Assembly (NCBI RefSeq): GCF_024741795.1
Contig: NZ_CP102950.1
Span: forward strand, 806,001-870,000
Origin: Arthrobacter sp. CJ23
GTDB lineage: Bacteria; Actinomycetota; Actinomycetes; Actinomycetales; Micrococcaceae
Length of the DNA: 64,000 bases
Reading direction: 5' to 3'
A program made the position numbers and the translations under genes. The notes beneath the pieces are model-generated. The model saw nothing but the letters and a program-made list of their open reading frames with translations, had not been told where the DNA came from and searched no databases. Below are positions 32,596 to 41,883 of this stretch, piece after piece. Every line of letters begins with the position of its first letter. Position 1 is the first letter of the stretch.

Positions 32596-33417
32596 CTACC
32601 TGGGCGCCACCGCGTCCCACGCCACGGTGACTTCACCGAGGCGCCACCGCGACGGTCCGTCCTGAAGGGGCCAGCCGGCGTCGCGCAGTGACTGGCACAT
32701 GCCGGTCCAGCGCTGCCGCTTGCCGAACGATTCCAGCGGCGCCGCCTCCAGCCAGGCCTTGTCCATGGCCTGCAGGAAGGCGTGGATCCGCTCGCCGGGC
32801 ACGTTCCGGTGGATGAGTGCCTTGGGCAGCCGCTCGGCGACCTCGGAGGGCAGTTCGAAGCTGCCGAAGCGTACCGAGAGGCTCAGGCTCAGCGGCTTCT
32901 CCGGATCCAGTGCCACCCAGGTGACCCGGCGGCCGATCTCGTCGCAGGTGCCGTCAATGAACAGCCCGCCCGGGGCCAGCCGCGACTGCACCAGCCCCCA
33001 GATCCCCGCCACATCGGCTTCCTCGTACTGCCGCAGCACGTTAAAGGCACGGACCAGCACGGGATTGCCGGGCACCGGCACCTCGAAACCGCCCACGTGG
33101 AAACTCAGGCCGGGCCGTTCGAGCGCTTCGGCGGTCCGCACGCGCTCCGGCTCGATCTCGATGCCGCACACGCGGACATCCGGGCGGACGGCCCGCAGCC
33201 GTTCAAAGAGCTCGACGGCGGTGGCCGGCGAGGCCCCGTAGCCCAGGTCCACCACCAAGGGGTCGACGGCGGCGCGCAGCCGCCACGCCTGCGGGCCGGC
33301 CAGCCAACGGTCCAGGCGCCGCATGCGGTTCGGGTTGGTGGTGCCGCGGGTGATGTTGCCGACAGGCTTGCCGCTCCGGCTCCGGGGAGCGCTCACCCGT
33401 TCTGCTTTTTGCACCAC
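32596..33417 (-). CDS. Class I SAM-dependent methyltransferase (uncharacterised)
   Basis: 273 residues. SAM-binding motif I VVDLGYGASPATAVELFERL and acidic loop GIEIEPERVRTAEALERPG; then IDGTCDEIGRR. It is found near gpmA and phoU in related genomes as I recall them; substrate unknown. N-terminal ~35 residues are basic. GTG start at 33417. The end converges with the DUF2516 gene with only 6 bp between. Confidence 0.82.
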   Translation of the reverse strand: MVQKAERVSAPRSRSGKPVGNITRGTTNPNRMRRLDRWLAGPQAWRLRAAVDPLVVDLGYGASPATAVELFERLRAVRPDVRVCGIEIEPERVRTAEALERPGLSFHVGGFEVPVPGNPVLVRAFNVLRQYEEADVAGIWGLVQSRLAPGGLFIDGTCDEIGRRVTWVALDPEKPLSLSLSVRFGSFELPSEVAERLPKALIHRNVPGERIHAFLQAMDKAWLEAAPLESFGKRQRWTGMCQSLRDAGWPLQDGPSRWRLGEVTVAWDAVAPR

Positions 33418-33436
33418 GGCCCAACTTTATCCTGCG

Positions 33437-33495
33437 ACGCGGGGTCAGTTACGGCCCATCCGAGGCCTCGCCATGGGCCGTGAGTGACCCCGCGT
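33437..33495. repeat. 59-bp palindromic element upstream of gpmA
   Basis: 23-bp arms (33437-33459 and 33473-33495) pair at 21 of 23 positions; both contain GGGTCA/TGACCC and GGCCCAT/ATGGGCC. The loop holds a smaller palindrome CGAGGCCTCG. REP/MITE-like; see finding. Confidence 0.75.
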
Positions 33496-33548
33496 TGTGA
33501 AACGTAACGCCCGGCAGGGCCCTCCGCGGATCAATTAGGATGAAAACC

Positions 33549-34295
33549 ATGACTTACAAGCTGATTCTGCTGCGCCACGGCCACAGCGACTGGAACGCCA
33601 AGAACCTCTTCACCGGCTGGGTGGACGTTGACCTGAACGACCAAGGCCGTGGGGAGGCAGCCCGCGGCGGTGAGCTCCTGGTTGAGAACGAGATTCTCCC
33701 GGACGTCCTCTACACCTCGCTCCTGAAGCGCGCCATCAACACGGCGAACATCGCCCTGGACAAGGCCGACCGCGGCTGGATCCCGGTCAAGCGCGACTGG
33801 CGCCTCAACGAGCGCCACTACGGCGCCCTGCAGGGCAAGGACAAGGCCCAGACCCTGGCCGAGTTCGGCGAAGAGCAGTTCATGGAATGGCGCCGCAGCT
33901 ACGACACCCCGCCGCCCGTCCTCTCGGACGACAGCGAGTTCTCCCAGGCGCACGACCCCCGCTACGCGGACCTTGGCGACGCCCTGCCCCGCACCGAATG
34001 CCTCAAGGACGTCCTGGTCCGTCTCCTCCCGTACTGGGAATCGGACATCAAGGAAGACCTGAAGGCCGGCAAGACCGTCCTGGTCACCGCCCACGGCAAC
34101 TCCCTGCGCGCCCTGGTCAAGCACCTGGACGGCATCAGCGACGAAGACATCACCGGCCTGAACATCCCCACGGGCATCCCGCTGGTGTACGAACTGGACG
34201 AGGACTTCCAGCCGATCAACGCCGGCGGCACCTACCTCGACCCCGCAGCCGCAGCCGAGGCCATCCTCGCAGTGGCCAACCAGGGCAAGAAGTAG
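33549..34295 (+). CDS. gpmA: 2,3-bisphosphoglycerate-dependent phosphoglycerate mutase
   Basis: 248 residues; interconverts 3- and 2-phosphoglycerate in glycolysis. Catalytic His10 in [10 protein letters not shown] and second His in VTAHGNSLR, with the family's [11 protein letters not shown] and [11 protein letters not shown]. Position 12 is His where Gln/Glu is usual in this motif. ATG 33549 has AGGA 8 nt upstream; ATG 33540 is in frame. Sits upstream of phoU/senX3-regX3 as in mycobacteria (gpm1-senX3-regX3). Confidence 0.96.
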   Translation: MTYKLILLRHGHSDWNAKNLFTGWVDVDLNDQGRGEAARGGELLVENEILPDVLYTSLLKRAINTANIALDKADRGWIPVKRDWRLNERHYGALQGKDKAQTLAEFGEEQFMEWRRSYDTPPPVLSDDSEFSQAHDPRYADLGDALPRTECLKDVLVRLLPYWESDIKEDLKAGKTVLVTAHGNSLRALVKHLDGISDEDITGLNIPTGIPLVYELDEDFQPINAGGTYLDPAAAAEAILAVANQGKK

Positions 34296-34323
34296 GGCTT
34301 CGCGCCACAGATTAACGAAAGCC

Positions 34324-34352
34324 GGCCGGTCACCCCACAAGGGTGACCGGCC
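34324..34352. terminator. Hairpin between convergent gpmA and phoU
   Basis: 12-bp stem GGCCGGTCACCC / GGGTGACCGGCC, 5-nt loop, weak T content downstream. Confidence 0.7.
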
Positions 34353-34374
34353 TAGCGTCGTCGTTAATTCAGTT

Positions 34375-35028
34375 CTAGAAGCCTTCGGGCTGCCATTCAC
34401 CCGTCACAAGGTAGGTGACCTTGCGGGCCACGGACACGCCGTGGTCGGCGAAGCGTTCGAAGTAGCGGCTGGCCAGGGCCACGTCCACGGTGGTGGAAGC
34501 GGTCTCGTTCCAGTCGGGGGAAGCGATGGCCTTGAACACGCTCAGGTGCAGGTCATCCACGGCGCTGTTCGTCTTGAGGATTTCCCGGGCCACATTCAGG
34601 TCGCGGGTTTCGAGGAGCTCGGTGACCTGGCGGGTGATCTCGATGTCGTGCCGGGCCATGGCCTTGAATGTTTCCGTCATCGAGGAGGGAATGACGGTGG
34701 CCGGGTAGCGCAGGCGGGCCAGCTGGGCCACGTGCCGCGCGAGGTCGCCCATGCGCTCCAGGGAAGCGCTCATGCGCAGCGACCCGACGAGCATGCGCAG
34801 GTCGCTGGCCACGGGGCCCTGCAGTGCCAGGATGTCGATGGCGCGCTCGTCCAGGCCGTTCTGCAGGAAGTCGATCCGGGCATCGGCCGCGATGACGTCC
34901 TGGGCAAGATCAACGTCGGCGCCTTCGAAGGCCGTGGTGGCCTTCTCAATTGCTTCGCTGACCAGCTTGGAGATCTCGATGAGGTCCTCACCTACCTGGG
35001 TGAGTTCCTCCTGAAAAACCTTGCGCAC
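34375..35028 (-). CDS. phoU: Phosphate signalling complex protein PhoU
   Basis: 217 residues, the usual PhoU length; two three-helix repeats with metal-binding motifs ARIDFLQNGLDE-type and DLARHVAQLARLR, SRYFERFADHGVSVARKV. It couples the Pst phosphate transporter to the sensor kinase and keeps the kinase quiet when phosphate is ample. GTG 35028 with AGGAC ~8 nt upstream. Transcribed divergently from senX3; PHO-box repeats (35116-35159) lie in its promoter region, so RegX3 probably controls it. Confidence 0.95.
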   Translation of the reverse strand: MRKVFQEELTQVGEDLIEISKLVSEAIEKATTAFEGADVDLAQDVIAADARIDFLQNGLDERAIDILALQGPVASDLRMLVGSLRMSASLERMGDLARHVAQLARLRYPATVIPSSMTETFKAMARHDIEITRQVTELLETRDLNVAREILKTNSAVDDLHLSVFKAIASPDWNETASTTVDVALASRYFERFADHGVSVARKVTYLVTGEWQPEGF

Positions 35029-35115
35029 TGAGGCGTCCTTTCCTTGGAAATCCTGTTCCCGTGGCGGGCGGCGGATTTCAAACCATTGGGCAGTCCAACT
35101 AGTAACAGTGACAGG

Positions 35116-35159
35116 AATCTGTGAACTGTTGCGCATCTTTAGATGAACGTTAGTTGAAC
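35116..35159 (-). promoter_or_regulatory. PHO box: 11-bp direct repeats in the phoU/senX3 intergenic region
   Basis: On the minus strand GTTCAACTAAC, GTTCATCTAAA, one degenerate 11-mer, GTTCACAGATT. Exact 11-bp register with GTTCA in three of four units, as in actinobacterial phosphate operators. Confidence 0.75.
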
Positions 35160-35206
35160 CACCGGCGTTTGGCTCCGGATCAATACTTCGCGGCGTTTCC
35201 AGCGCA

Positions 35207-35212
35207 TAAGCT
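35207..35212 (+). promoter_or_regulatory. -10 box of leaderless senX3
   Basis: TAAGCT, 6 nt before the GTG at 35219. Confidence 0.5.
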
Positions 35213-35218
35213 GGACGA

Positions 35219-36490
35219 GTGGATCCATTGCTCTTAGCTGTCATTGCAGGCCTGGTTGGGCTGTCGCTGGGGGTCTTTGGCATGCTCGCATTCAGGATCA
35301 GCGAACGCCAGCGCCGGATCGTGGATCTGGACGTCGCCGAGCCACTGTTGCCGGAAGGCGCCGCAGAGGTGCTCGCCGTCGTCGGCCGTGCCTTTGTGGT
35401 GGTGGACGCCATCGACGGCGTGGTCCGCGCAAGTCCGGCCGCCTACGCCTACGGCCTGGTGCGGGGCCATACGGTGGTCCACAAGCAGCTCCTGGACATG
35501 ACGGCCAGGGTCCGGCGTGACGGCGTGATCCTCGAGGAACAGTACGAGCTCCCGCGCGGGCCCCTGGGCAAAGGCACCATCGTGGTCCAGGTCCGGGCCG
35601 CCATGCTCGGCTGGGAATACATCGTGCTCCTGGCCGACGACCGCACGGAGATCACCCGCACCGAGGAGATCCGCAACGACTTCGTGGCCAACGTTTCCCA
35701 CGAACTGAAGACCCCTGTGGGGGCCATTTCGCTGCTCGCCGAGGCACTGGAAGCCAGCCCGGATGACGAGGTGGCCGTCCGCCGCTTCGCCAAGCGCATG
35801 CACAAGGAATCCGGCCGGCTCGCTGCTTTGGTCCAGGACATCATCGAGCTCTCGCGCCTCCAGGGGGCCAACGTCGCCCAGCAGGGCCACGCCGTGGACA
35901 TCAACGCCGTGGTTGCCGAGGCCGTGGACCGCTCGCAGCTCCCGGCCGAGAGCAAGAACATCCAGATTGTGGTGGGCGGCCACTCGGACAGTGTGGTCTT
36001 CGGCGACCAGGACCTGCTCGTCACGGCATTGCGCAACCTGATCGACAATGCCATCCGCTACTCCCCGGAAAACACCCGCGTAGGCGTCGGCGTCCGCACC
36101 AAGGAAGGCGTGGTGGCCGTCTCGGTCACCGACCAGGGCGAAGGCCTCAGCCCCGAGGACCAGGAGCGCGTCTTCGAGCGTTTCTACCGTGTGGACGCCG
36201 CCCGGTCACGGCACACCGGCGGCACGGGCCTCGGCTTGAGCATCGTCAAGCACGTGGTGTCCAACCACGGCGGCGAGGTCACGCTGTGGTCCCAGCCGGG
36301 CCAGGGATCCACGTTCACCCTCCGCCTCCCGGAGATGGAAGGCCAGGACGACGACGCCGGCCGCCCGGTTTCCGGTGCGGCCGTACCCGGGGCGGTGCCC
36401 GCGTCAGCCGGGCCAGCCGTGTCCAGTACCCGAAACTTGAGTCAAACCACGGGCGCCCCCGGCGCCCAAGAGCAAGGAGCCAGCGCTTGA
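35219..36490 (+). CDS. senX3: Phosphate sensor histidine kinase SenX3 (PhoR-like)
   Basis: 423 residues. One N-terminal membrane helix (about 4-25), PAS-like region, then kinase: H-box FVANVSHELKTPVGA (His161), N-box NLIDNAIRYSPE, G1 TDQGEGLSPED, G2 GTGLGLSIVKHV. It phosphorylates RegX3 when phosphate is low. A Pro/Ala-rich disordered tail of ~45 residues follows the ATPase core. GTG 35219; leaderless -10 box upstream. Stop overlaps regX3 by four bases. Confidence 0.95.
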   Translation: MDPLLLAVIAGLVGLSLGVFGMLAFRISERQRRIVDLDVAEPLLPEGAAEVLAVVGRAFVVVDAIDGVVRASPAAYAYGLVRGHTVVHKQLLDMTARVRRDGVILEEQYELPRGPLGKGTIVVQVRAAMLGWEYIVLLADDRTEITRTEEIRNDFVANVSHELKTPVGAISLLAEALEASPDDEVAVRRFAKRMHKESGRLAALVQDIIELSRLQGANVAQQGHAVDINAVVAEAVDRSQLPAESKNIQIVVGGHSDSVVFGDQDLLVTALRNLIDNAIRYSPENTRVGVGVRTKEGVVAVSVTDQGEGLSPEDQERVFERFYRVDAARSRHTGGTGLGLSIVKHVVSNHGGEVTLWSQPGQGSTFTLRLPEMEGQDDDAGRPVSGAAVPGAVPASAGPAVSSTRNLSQTTGAPGAQEQGASA

Positions 36491-37167
36491 GCCGGATTTT
36501 GATTGTGGAGGACGAGGAGTCCTTCAGCGACCCGCTGTCCTATCTGCTGGGCAAGGAGGGCTTCGACGTCGAGGTGGTGGACAACGGCAGCGATGCGCTG
36601 ATCGAGTTCGACCGCAACGGCGCCGATCTGGTGCTGCTCGACCTGCAGCTCCCGGGAACCCCCGGAACCGAGGTCTGCCGCCAGCTGCGCCAGCGCTCCA
36701 GTGTCCCGGTGATCATGCTGACCGCCAAGGACTCGGAAATCGACAAGGTGGTGGGCCTGGAACTCGGTGCCGACGACTACGTCACCAAGCCGTACTCCTC
36801 CCGCGAGCTCGTGGCCCGCGTCCGGGCCGTGTTGCGCCGCCAGGGCGAACCGGAGGAACTGATCACCTCCACGGTCCAGGCCGGCCCCGTCCGCATGGAC
36901 ATCGAACGCCACGTGGTCAGCGTCAACGGCGAGCAGGTTGCCCTGCCGCTGAAGGAATTCGAGCTCCTCGAGATGCTGCTCCGCAACTCCGGCCGTGTCC
37001 TGACCCGCGGGCAGCTGATCGACCGCGTCTGGGGCTCCGACTACGTCGGCGACACCAAGACCCTGGACGTCCACGTCAAGCGCCTGCGCAGCAAGATCGA
37101 GCCCGATCCCTCGGCCCCGCGCTTCCTGGTGACCGTCCGCGGCCTCGGCTACAAGTTCGAGCCGTAG
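36487..37167 (+). CDS. regX3: Response regulator RegX3 (OmpR/PhoB family)
   Basis: 226 residues; receiver domain with phospho-acceptor Asp52 in LVLLDLQLPG and Lys in YVTKPYS, then a winged-helix DNA-binding domain (RHVVSVNGEQVALPLKEFEL; VHVKRLRSKIE; VRGLGYKFE). Start is TTG, overlapping the kinase stop, with AAGGAG 8 nt upstream. Expected targets are PHO-type boxes such as those at phoU and before the secreted nuclease. Confidence 0.96.
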   Translation: MSRILIVEDEESFSDPLSYLLGKEGFDVEVVDNGSDALIEFDRNGADLVLLDLQLPGTPGTEVCRQLRQRSSVPVIMLTAKDSEIDKVVGLELGADDYVTKPYSSRELVARVRAVLRRQGEPEELITSTVQAGPVRMDIERHVVSVNGEQVALPLKEFELLEMLLRNSGRVLTRGQLIDRVWGSDYVGDTKTLDVHVKRLRSKIEPDPSAPRFLVTVRGLGYKFEP

Positions 37168-37220
37168 GCCGCCCGGCGCCCCTTCCGTCCAGGGAACGCG
37201 GCCGCCAGTCCGGCCACAGC

Positions 37221-37260
37221 AAAAGGAAGGACCTCCGCACCGCGGAGGTCCTTCCTTTTT
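37221..37260 (+). terminator. Terminator of senX3-regX3
   Basis: 18-bp stem AAAAGGAAGGACCTCCGC with its complement, then a run of T. Confidence 0.93.
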
Positions 37261-37281
37261 GTGTTTGCTGGAGCTGGCCTG

Positions 37282-37827
37282 TTAGTGGCCGGCGCTGTGG
37301 CTCGGCGTGGCCGAGGTGGAGGGCGTGCTGCTAGGCGTAGCACCTGCCGGCAGGTACTTGACGTACTCGGGCAGGGTGCCGTCGGCCACAGGGACCTTCA
37401 CGCTGCGGGATTCGGAACCGGTCCGGATGGTCACGGACGTCATTGCACCCGGGTTGGCACCGCTGGTGCTCAGGACCGCGGCATCGGCGGCGTCCGTCAG
37501 GTACGTCTCGGACTTGGCCTTGACCGGAACCTGGGTCTGCGAGCCGTTGGCGCCGCTGATGGTCAGGGTTGCGTCGCTGCTGGAATCGTTGAACACGGCA
37601 CCCAGAACGCGGCCCGGCTTGTCCGTGCCGGTGGAGACGATCATGACATTGCGCAGCTTGAGCGGGCCGAGATCTTCGTTGATGCCGTCGGAAGCCGCAT
37701 ACGTGTGGGAAGTCTGCTGGGCGTTGACGAAGCCGCAGCCGGTCACCGACAGAAGGCCGACGCCGATTGCGGCCGCCGCAATTGCCAGCTTGCCGCGCTG
37801 GACAGGGTTCATCGCAGTAATGCGCAC
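37282..37827 (-). CDS. Lipoprotein, LpqE-like (by synteny)
   Basis: 181 residues. Signal peptide with lipobox VTGC, then an all-beta domain rich in Thr, Ser and Ala (INEDLGPLKLRNVMIVS; FNDSSSDATLTISGA), reminiscent of copper-chaperone-like folds, ending in a Pro/Ser/Thr-rich tail. In Mycobacterium tuberculosis lpqE lies beside carD-ispD-ispF-cysS; the same order here supports the label, not a function. GTG 37827 with AGGAG 8 nt upstream. Divergent from carD. Confidence 0.75.
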   Translation of the reverse strand: MRITAMNPVQRGKLAIAAAAIGVGLLSVTGCGFVNAQQTSHTYAASDGINEDLGPLKLRNVMIVSTGTDKPGRVLGAVFNDSSSDATLTISGANGSQTQVPVKAKSETYLTDAADAAVLSTSGANPGAMTSVTIRTGSESRSVKVPVADGTLPEYVKYLPAGATPSSTPSTSATPSHSAGH

Positions 37828-38107
37828 GACACCTACTCCTCAAGAGTCATTGGAACACTTTTTCAGGCCTAGCCTATCGGCAAACCGCCTGAAACAAGGA
37901 TTCGTGCCGGCAATGTGGCGTCTGCGGTGACCGGGACCGGCTGGCACCGCGGGCCTCCTCGATGCACCTTTCAGGCGTTCCGTCAAGGGGGTCCAAAGGG
38001 CCGTTTGGGGCCCCATTCCCTTTATTGGCGCGGCAGGAGGGGCCCTTCGGTGCCAGTTGTATGCCTTAACCGTGATAAACTGGTCTGCGGGAAAGGGGAA
38101 AGTCCAC

Positions 38108-38590
38108 ATGGTTTTTGAGGTCGGCGAGACAGTAGTTTACCCTCACCACGGTGCAGCAAAAATTGAGGAAATCAAGATGCGCACCATCAAGGGCGTTGAG
38201 AAGATGTATCTCAAGCTCAAGGTGGCTCAGGGTGATCTGACCATTGAAGTTCCAGCAGAGAACGTAGACCTTGTTGGGGTCCGGGACGTAGTGGGCAAAG
38301 AAGGCTTGGAGCACGTATTCGATGTGCTCCGCGCCGAGTTCACTGAAGAGCCTACCAACTGGTCGCGTCGTTACAAGGCAAACCTGGAGAAGCTTGCTTC
38401 CGGTGACGTCATCAAAGTGGCAGAGGTCGTCCGCGACCTGTGGCGCCGCGATCACGACCGCGGCCTTTCCGCAGGTGAGAAGCGCATGCTGGCCAAGGCT
38501 CGCCAGATTCTGATCTCAGAATTGGCCCTGGCCGAGAAGACCGACGAAGAGAAGGCAGCCAGCGTTCTCGATGAGGTTCTTGCTTCCTAA
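38108..38590 (+). CDS. carD: CarD family transcription factor
   Basis: 160 residues. N-terminal RNA-polymerase interaction domain ([20 protein letters not shown]) binding the beta subunit, and C-terminal helical DNA-binding domain (about 70-155) with [12 protein letters not shown] and [15 protein letters not shown] including a Trp (LWRRDH) that wedges into the -10 fork. CarD stabilises open complexes, notably at rRNA promoters, and is essential in mycobacteria. Slightly lower GC than neighbours. ATG 38108 follows GGGGAAAG. A TAAACT -10 box lies at 38076-38081. Ends at a strong terminator. Confidence 0.97.
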   Translation: MVFEVGETVVYPHHGAAKIEEIKMRTIKGVEKMYLKLKVAQGDLTIEVPAENVDLVGVRDVVGKEGLEHVFDVLRAEFTEEPTNWSRRYKANLEKLASGDVIKVAEVVRDLWRRDHDRGLSAGEKRMLAKARQILISELALAEKTDEEKAASVLDEVLAS

Positions 38591-38596
38591 GAATTG

Positions 38597-38632
38597 AACC
38601 CCGGCAGCAGATTGCTGCCGGGGTTTCTTTTT
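38597..38632 (+). terminator. Terminator after carD
   Basis: 13-bp stem AACCCCGGCAGCA / TGCTGCCGGGGTT, 3-nt loop, then TTCTTTTT. Confidence 0.95.
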
Positions 38633-38641
38633 GCCCGAAAG

Positions 38642-38647
38642 TAGACT
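38642..38647 (+). promoter_or_regulatory. -10 box of leaderless ispD
   Basis: TAGACT, 7 nt before ATG 38655, just after the carD terminator. Confidence 0.5.
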
Positions 38648-38654
38648 GGAGCGC

Positions 38655-39437
38655 ATGACTAATTCAGCAAAGCGTCCGGTCACCGCCGTCATCGTGGTCG
38701 CAGCAGGCTCCGGTGAACGGCTCGGGTACGGCATGCCCAAGGCAAAGGTGCCGCTGGGCGGCGAAGCGATCCTCACCCACGCGCTGCGCGGCGTGGCCGC
38801 GGCGGACGTCGCCCGCCAGATTTGCGTGGCGGTTCCCAAGGGCGATACCGAGCTCCGGGCTCTGTGCGCCGCGTTCGCCGCCGAGCTCGGCGACTCGAGC
38901 CCCCGGATCACAGTGGTCGACGGCGGTTCCACGCGTTCGGATTCCGTCCGCTCAGCCCTCGCGGCCTTGTTGGACGGCACCGAAGCCGTACTGGTGCATG
39001 ATGCGGCCCGGGCCCTGACCCCGGAGCGTGTCTTCCATCGCGTCGCGGACGCCCTGGCCGCCGGTGCCAAAGCAGTGATCCCGGCGATTCCCGTGGTGGA
39101 CACCGTGAAGACGGTCATTGAGACCCATGGCGACGACGCCGCCGTGGCCCCCGAGCTCGTGACTGGAACGGCGCCCCGCGAAGCACTCCGCGCGGTCCAG
39201 ACGCCCCAGGGCTTCGACGTGGCAACGCTGCTGCGCGCCCACGAGGCCGCCCTGCTGTTCGACGACGCCCAGTCGGCCGCCGTCACGGATGACGCCATGC
39301 TCGTCGAGCTCCTCGGAGTTCCCGTCCACGCCGTGCGCGGGGCCAGCCAGTCCCTGAAGATCACCACGCCGCTGGACCTGATCATCGCCGAAGGCCTGCT
39401 CGAAGGGCCCCTTGGGATCCGCTGGGTGGAAGGCTGA
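38655..39437 (+). CDS. ispD: 2-C-methyl-D-erythritol 4-phosphate cytidylyltransferase
   Basis: 260 residues; third step of the MEP isoprenoid pathway, joining MEP to CTP. Nucleotide motif [20 protein letters not shown] at the N-terminus, [12 protein letters not shown] around residue 115, and VQTPQGFD near residue 190. ATG 38655 with a -10 box 7 nt upstream and no ribosome binding site. Stop overlaps a possible upstream start of ispF; ispD and ispF act in sequence (with ispE elsewhere). Confidence 0.95.
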   Translation: MTNSAKRPVTAVIVVAAGSGERLGYGMPKAKVPLGGEAILTHALRGVAAADVARQICVAVPKGDTELRALCAAFAAELGDSSPRITVVDGGSTRSDSVRSALAALLDGTEAVLVHDAARALTPERVFHRVADALAAGAKAVIPAIPVVDTVKTVIETHGDDAAVAPELVTGTAPREALRAVQTPQGFDVATLLRAHEAALLFDDAQSAAVTDDAMLVELLGVPVHAVRGASQSLKITTPLDLIIAEGLLEGPLGIRWVEG

Positions 39438-39466
39438 TGGCCGCCCCCCATACGTCAGGAGGACAC

Positions 39467-39976
39467 ATGCTGCTGCCGCGCACCGGCATCGGCGTCGACG
39501 TGCACGCCTACGCGCCCAGCGACGACCCCCAGCCTTTGTGGCTCGGCGGACTGTTCTGGGAGGGAGAGCGCGGCCTGGCGGGCCACTCCGACGGCGATTG
39601 CGTGGCCCACGCCGCGGCCGACGCCCTGTTCTCGGCCTGCGGCATCGGCGACCTCGGCACCCACTTCGGCACCGACCGGCCCGAGCTTGCCGGCGCGTCC
39701 GGAGTGACGCTCCTCGGCGAAGCCGCCAGGATCGTGCGGGCGGCCGGCTTCGAGATCGGCAATGTGGCCGTGCAGTTCGTGGCGAACCGGCCCAAGTTCG
39801 GCCCCCGCCGCGAGGAATCCCAGCGCGTCCTCAGCGAGGCCGCCGGCGCACCGGTCAGCGTCACCGCCACCACCAGCGACGGCCTGGGCTTCACCGGCCG
39901 CGGCGAAGGCATCTCGGCCGTGGCCACCGCGCTCGTCTACGCCGTCCCGGCCGCCCCCGAGGGAGACCCGGCATGA
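39467..39976 (+). CDS. ispF: 2-C-methyl-D-erythritol 2,4-cyclodiphosphate synthase
   Basis: 169 residues; fifth MEP-pathway step, releasing CMP from CDP-ME-2-phosphate to make MEcPP. Metal ligands in GIGVDVHAY and [19 protein letters not shown], substrate loop [12 protein letters not shown], and C-terminal [20 protein letters not shown] 39467 has AGGAGG just upstream and starts at the usual family position; ATG 39437, overlapping the ispD stop, would add ten residues. Overlaps the next gene by four bases. Confidence 0.94.
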   Translation: MLLPRTGIGVDVHAYAPSDDPQPLWLGGLFWEGERGLAGHSDGDCVAHAAADALFSACGIGDLGTHFGTDRPELAGASGVTLLGEAARIVRAAGFEIGNVAVQFVANRPKFGPRREESQRVLSEAAGAPVSVTATTSDGLGFTGRGEGISAVATALVYAVPAAPEGDPA

Positions 39977-40314
39977 GCACGTCGCGCACCGCCGTCGTGC
40001 TCTCCGCTGCTGTGGCGGCAGCACTGCTGCTCGCCGGCTGCGCAGGCAGCCCCACGTTGGGTGTCAAGGAAAGCTGCAGTTTCCTCAACGAGGACACGTT
40101 CAAGCCAGAAGGCAACCAGCAACAGCAGTCCACGCAGATAGCCCGGCACTACCACGAGATCGCCGGCAAACTGGCGTCCGAAATCTCGGAACCCATCAAG
40201 CAGATGGCCGAAATCATGGACAAAGCGGCCGCATCCTCGCTCGGTGCTGCCACCCCGCAGCAGCAGCAGGAACTGGCCGTCCACTTCAACAAGATCGGCG
40301 AGTACTGCAAGTAG
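39973..40314 (+). CDS. Small hypothetical lipoprotein between ispF and cysS
   Basis: 113 residues. Signal peptide with lipobox LAGC near residue 23, then Gln-rich helical sequence ([40 protein letters not shown]) with two further Cys. Four-base overlap (ATGA) with ispF shows operon membership. No family recognised; not part of isoprenoid or tRNA chemistry as known. Confidence 0.8.
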   Translation: MSTSRTAVVLSAAVAAALLLAGCAGSPTLGVKESCSFLNEDTFKPEGNQQQQSTQIARHYHEIAGKLASEISEPIKQMAEIMDKAAASSLGAATPQQQQELAVHFNKIGEYCK

Positions 40315-40337
40315 GCCGATCGGCAGCAGGCATCGGC

Positions 40338-40343
40338 TAATCT
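40338..40343 (+). promoter_or_regulatory. -10 box of leaderless cysS
   Basis: TAATCT, 6 nt before GTG 40350. Confidence 0.5.
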
Positions 40344-40349
40344 GGAGCG

Positions 40350-41804
40350 GTGACCCTGCGCTTTTACGACACTGCCTCAGCCGAAGTCCGCGACTTCGTT
40401 CCCCTCGAAGCCGGCAAGGCCAGCGTGTACTACTGCGGGGCCACCGTCCAGGGCATGCCGCACGTGGGCCACGTCAGGTCCGCCATCGCCTTCGACCAGC
40501 TGACCCGCTGGCTCGAATACCGCGGCCTGCGCGTCACCGTGGTCCGCAACGTCACGGACGTTGACGACAAGATCCTGGCCAAGTCGGAGCAGTCGTTCGG
40601 CCCGGACTGGGCCGAGGAACCGTCGGCGAAGCAGGCGGAGGAATGGTGGGCGCTGGCCTACCGGTACGAGCAGGAATTTGAGCAGGCCTACGATGCCCTC
40701 GGCGTCGGACGCCCCACGTACGAGCCGCGCGCCACCGGCCACATCCCGGAAATGCACGCGCTCATCCAGCGCCTCATCGACCGCGGCCACGCCTACCCGG
40801 CGCTGGACGACTCGGGCGACGTCTACTTCGACGTCCGCTCCTGGAGCAAGTACGGTTCGCTGACGAACCAGAACATCGACGACATGCAGGGAGCCGCCGA
40901 CGCCGATCCCCGTGGCAAGAAGGATCCCCGCGACTTTGCGCTGTGGAAGGGCTACAAGGACGGCGAGCCGGCCTCGGCAAGCTGGGCCTCGCCCTGGGGC
41001 GCCGGCCGACCCGGCTGGCACCTGGAATGCTCCGCCATGGTCACCAAATACCTCGGCGCGCAGTTCGACATCCACGGCGGCGGACTCGACCTGCGCTTCC
41101 CGCACCACGAAAACGAAATGGCCCAGTCCCAGGCCGCCGGCGATGACTTCGCGAACTTCTGGATGCACAACGGCATGGTCACCTACGAGGGTGAAAAAAT
41201 GTCCAAGTCCATCGGCAACACCGTGAGCCCGGCCGAGATGCTGTCGCTCGCCTCGGCCCGGGTGGTCCGCTACTACCTCGGCCAGGCCCAGTACCGCTCC
41301 ATCCTGGACTACCGGCCCACGTCGCTGCAGGAGGCCGCTGCCGCGGTGGAACGCATCTACGGCTTCATCGCCAAGGCTGCCAGGAAGTTCGGCGGGGACG
41401 TCACCTCCGACGCGGCGACCAGCCCCGTGCCGGAAGCCTTCGGGGCGGCGATGGACGATGACCTGAACGTGCCCCAGGCGCTGGGCGTGCTGCACGAAAC
41501 CGTCCGGGCGGGCAACACCGCACTGGCGGCCGGGGACGACGCCGCTGCCGCGCAGGCCCTGCGCTCCGTCATGGCCATGACCACGGTCCTGGGCCTGAAC
41601 GATGTCCAGGGCGAGGCACAGGACAACCCGCAGCTTTCCCAGGCGCTTGAGGTCCTGGTCGAGGCCCAGCTGGCGGCGCGTGCCGAGGCACGGGCCAACA
41701 AGGACTGGGCCGCGTCCGACGCCATCCGCGACACCCTCGCTGCCGCCGGAATCGTCGTCGAAGATGGTGCGGACGGCGCCAGCTGGAGCCTCAAAAGGGA
41801 CTGA
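40350..41804 (+). CDS. cysS: Cysteine--tRNA ligase
   Basis: 484 residues, class I synthetase. HIGH-type motif HVGH follows [11 protein letters not shown], whose Cys is a zinc ligand with HLECSAM and [13 protein letters not shown] is intact in EKMSKSIGN around residue 284. C-terminal anticodon-binding helices end with the usual [13 protein letters not shown] 40350 with a TAATCT box 6 nt upstream suggests its own leaderless promoter inside the ispF-lipoprotein region. Confidence 0.96.
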   Translation: MTLRFYDTASAEVRDFVPLEAGKASVYYCGATVQGMPHVGHVRSAIAFDQLTRWLEYRGLRVTVVRNVTDVDDKILAKSEQSFGPDWAEEPSAKQAEEWWALAYRYEQEFEQAYDALGVGRPTYEPRATGHIPEMHALIQRLIDRGHAYPALDDSGDVYFDVRSWSKYGSLTNQNIDDMQGAADADPRGKKDPRDFALWKGYKDGEPASASWASPWGAGRPGWHLECSAMVTKYLGAQFDIHGGGLDLRFPHHENEMAQSQAAGDDFANFWMHNGMVTYEGEKMSKSIGNTVSPAEMLSLASARVVRYYLGQAQYRSILDYRPTSLQEAAAAVERIYGFIAKAARKFGGDVTSDAATSPVPEAFGAAMDDDLNVPQALGVLHETVRAGNTALAAGDDAAAAQALRSVMAMTTVLGLNDVQGEAQDNPQLSQALEVLVEAQLAARAEARANKDWAASDAIRDTLAAAGIVVEDGADGASWSLKRD

Positions 41805-41883
41805 GAAAGCCGCGGAAACTCGATTTAACTTGATTCAGTAGACTGGATAGCAGACTTACTCACGAAATCAAGGATGGACAATC

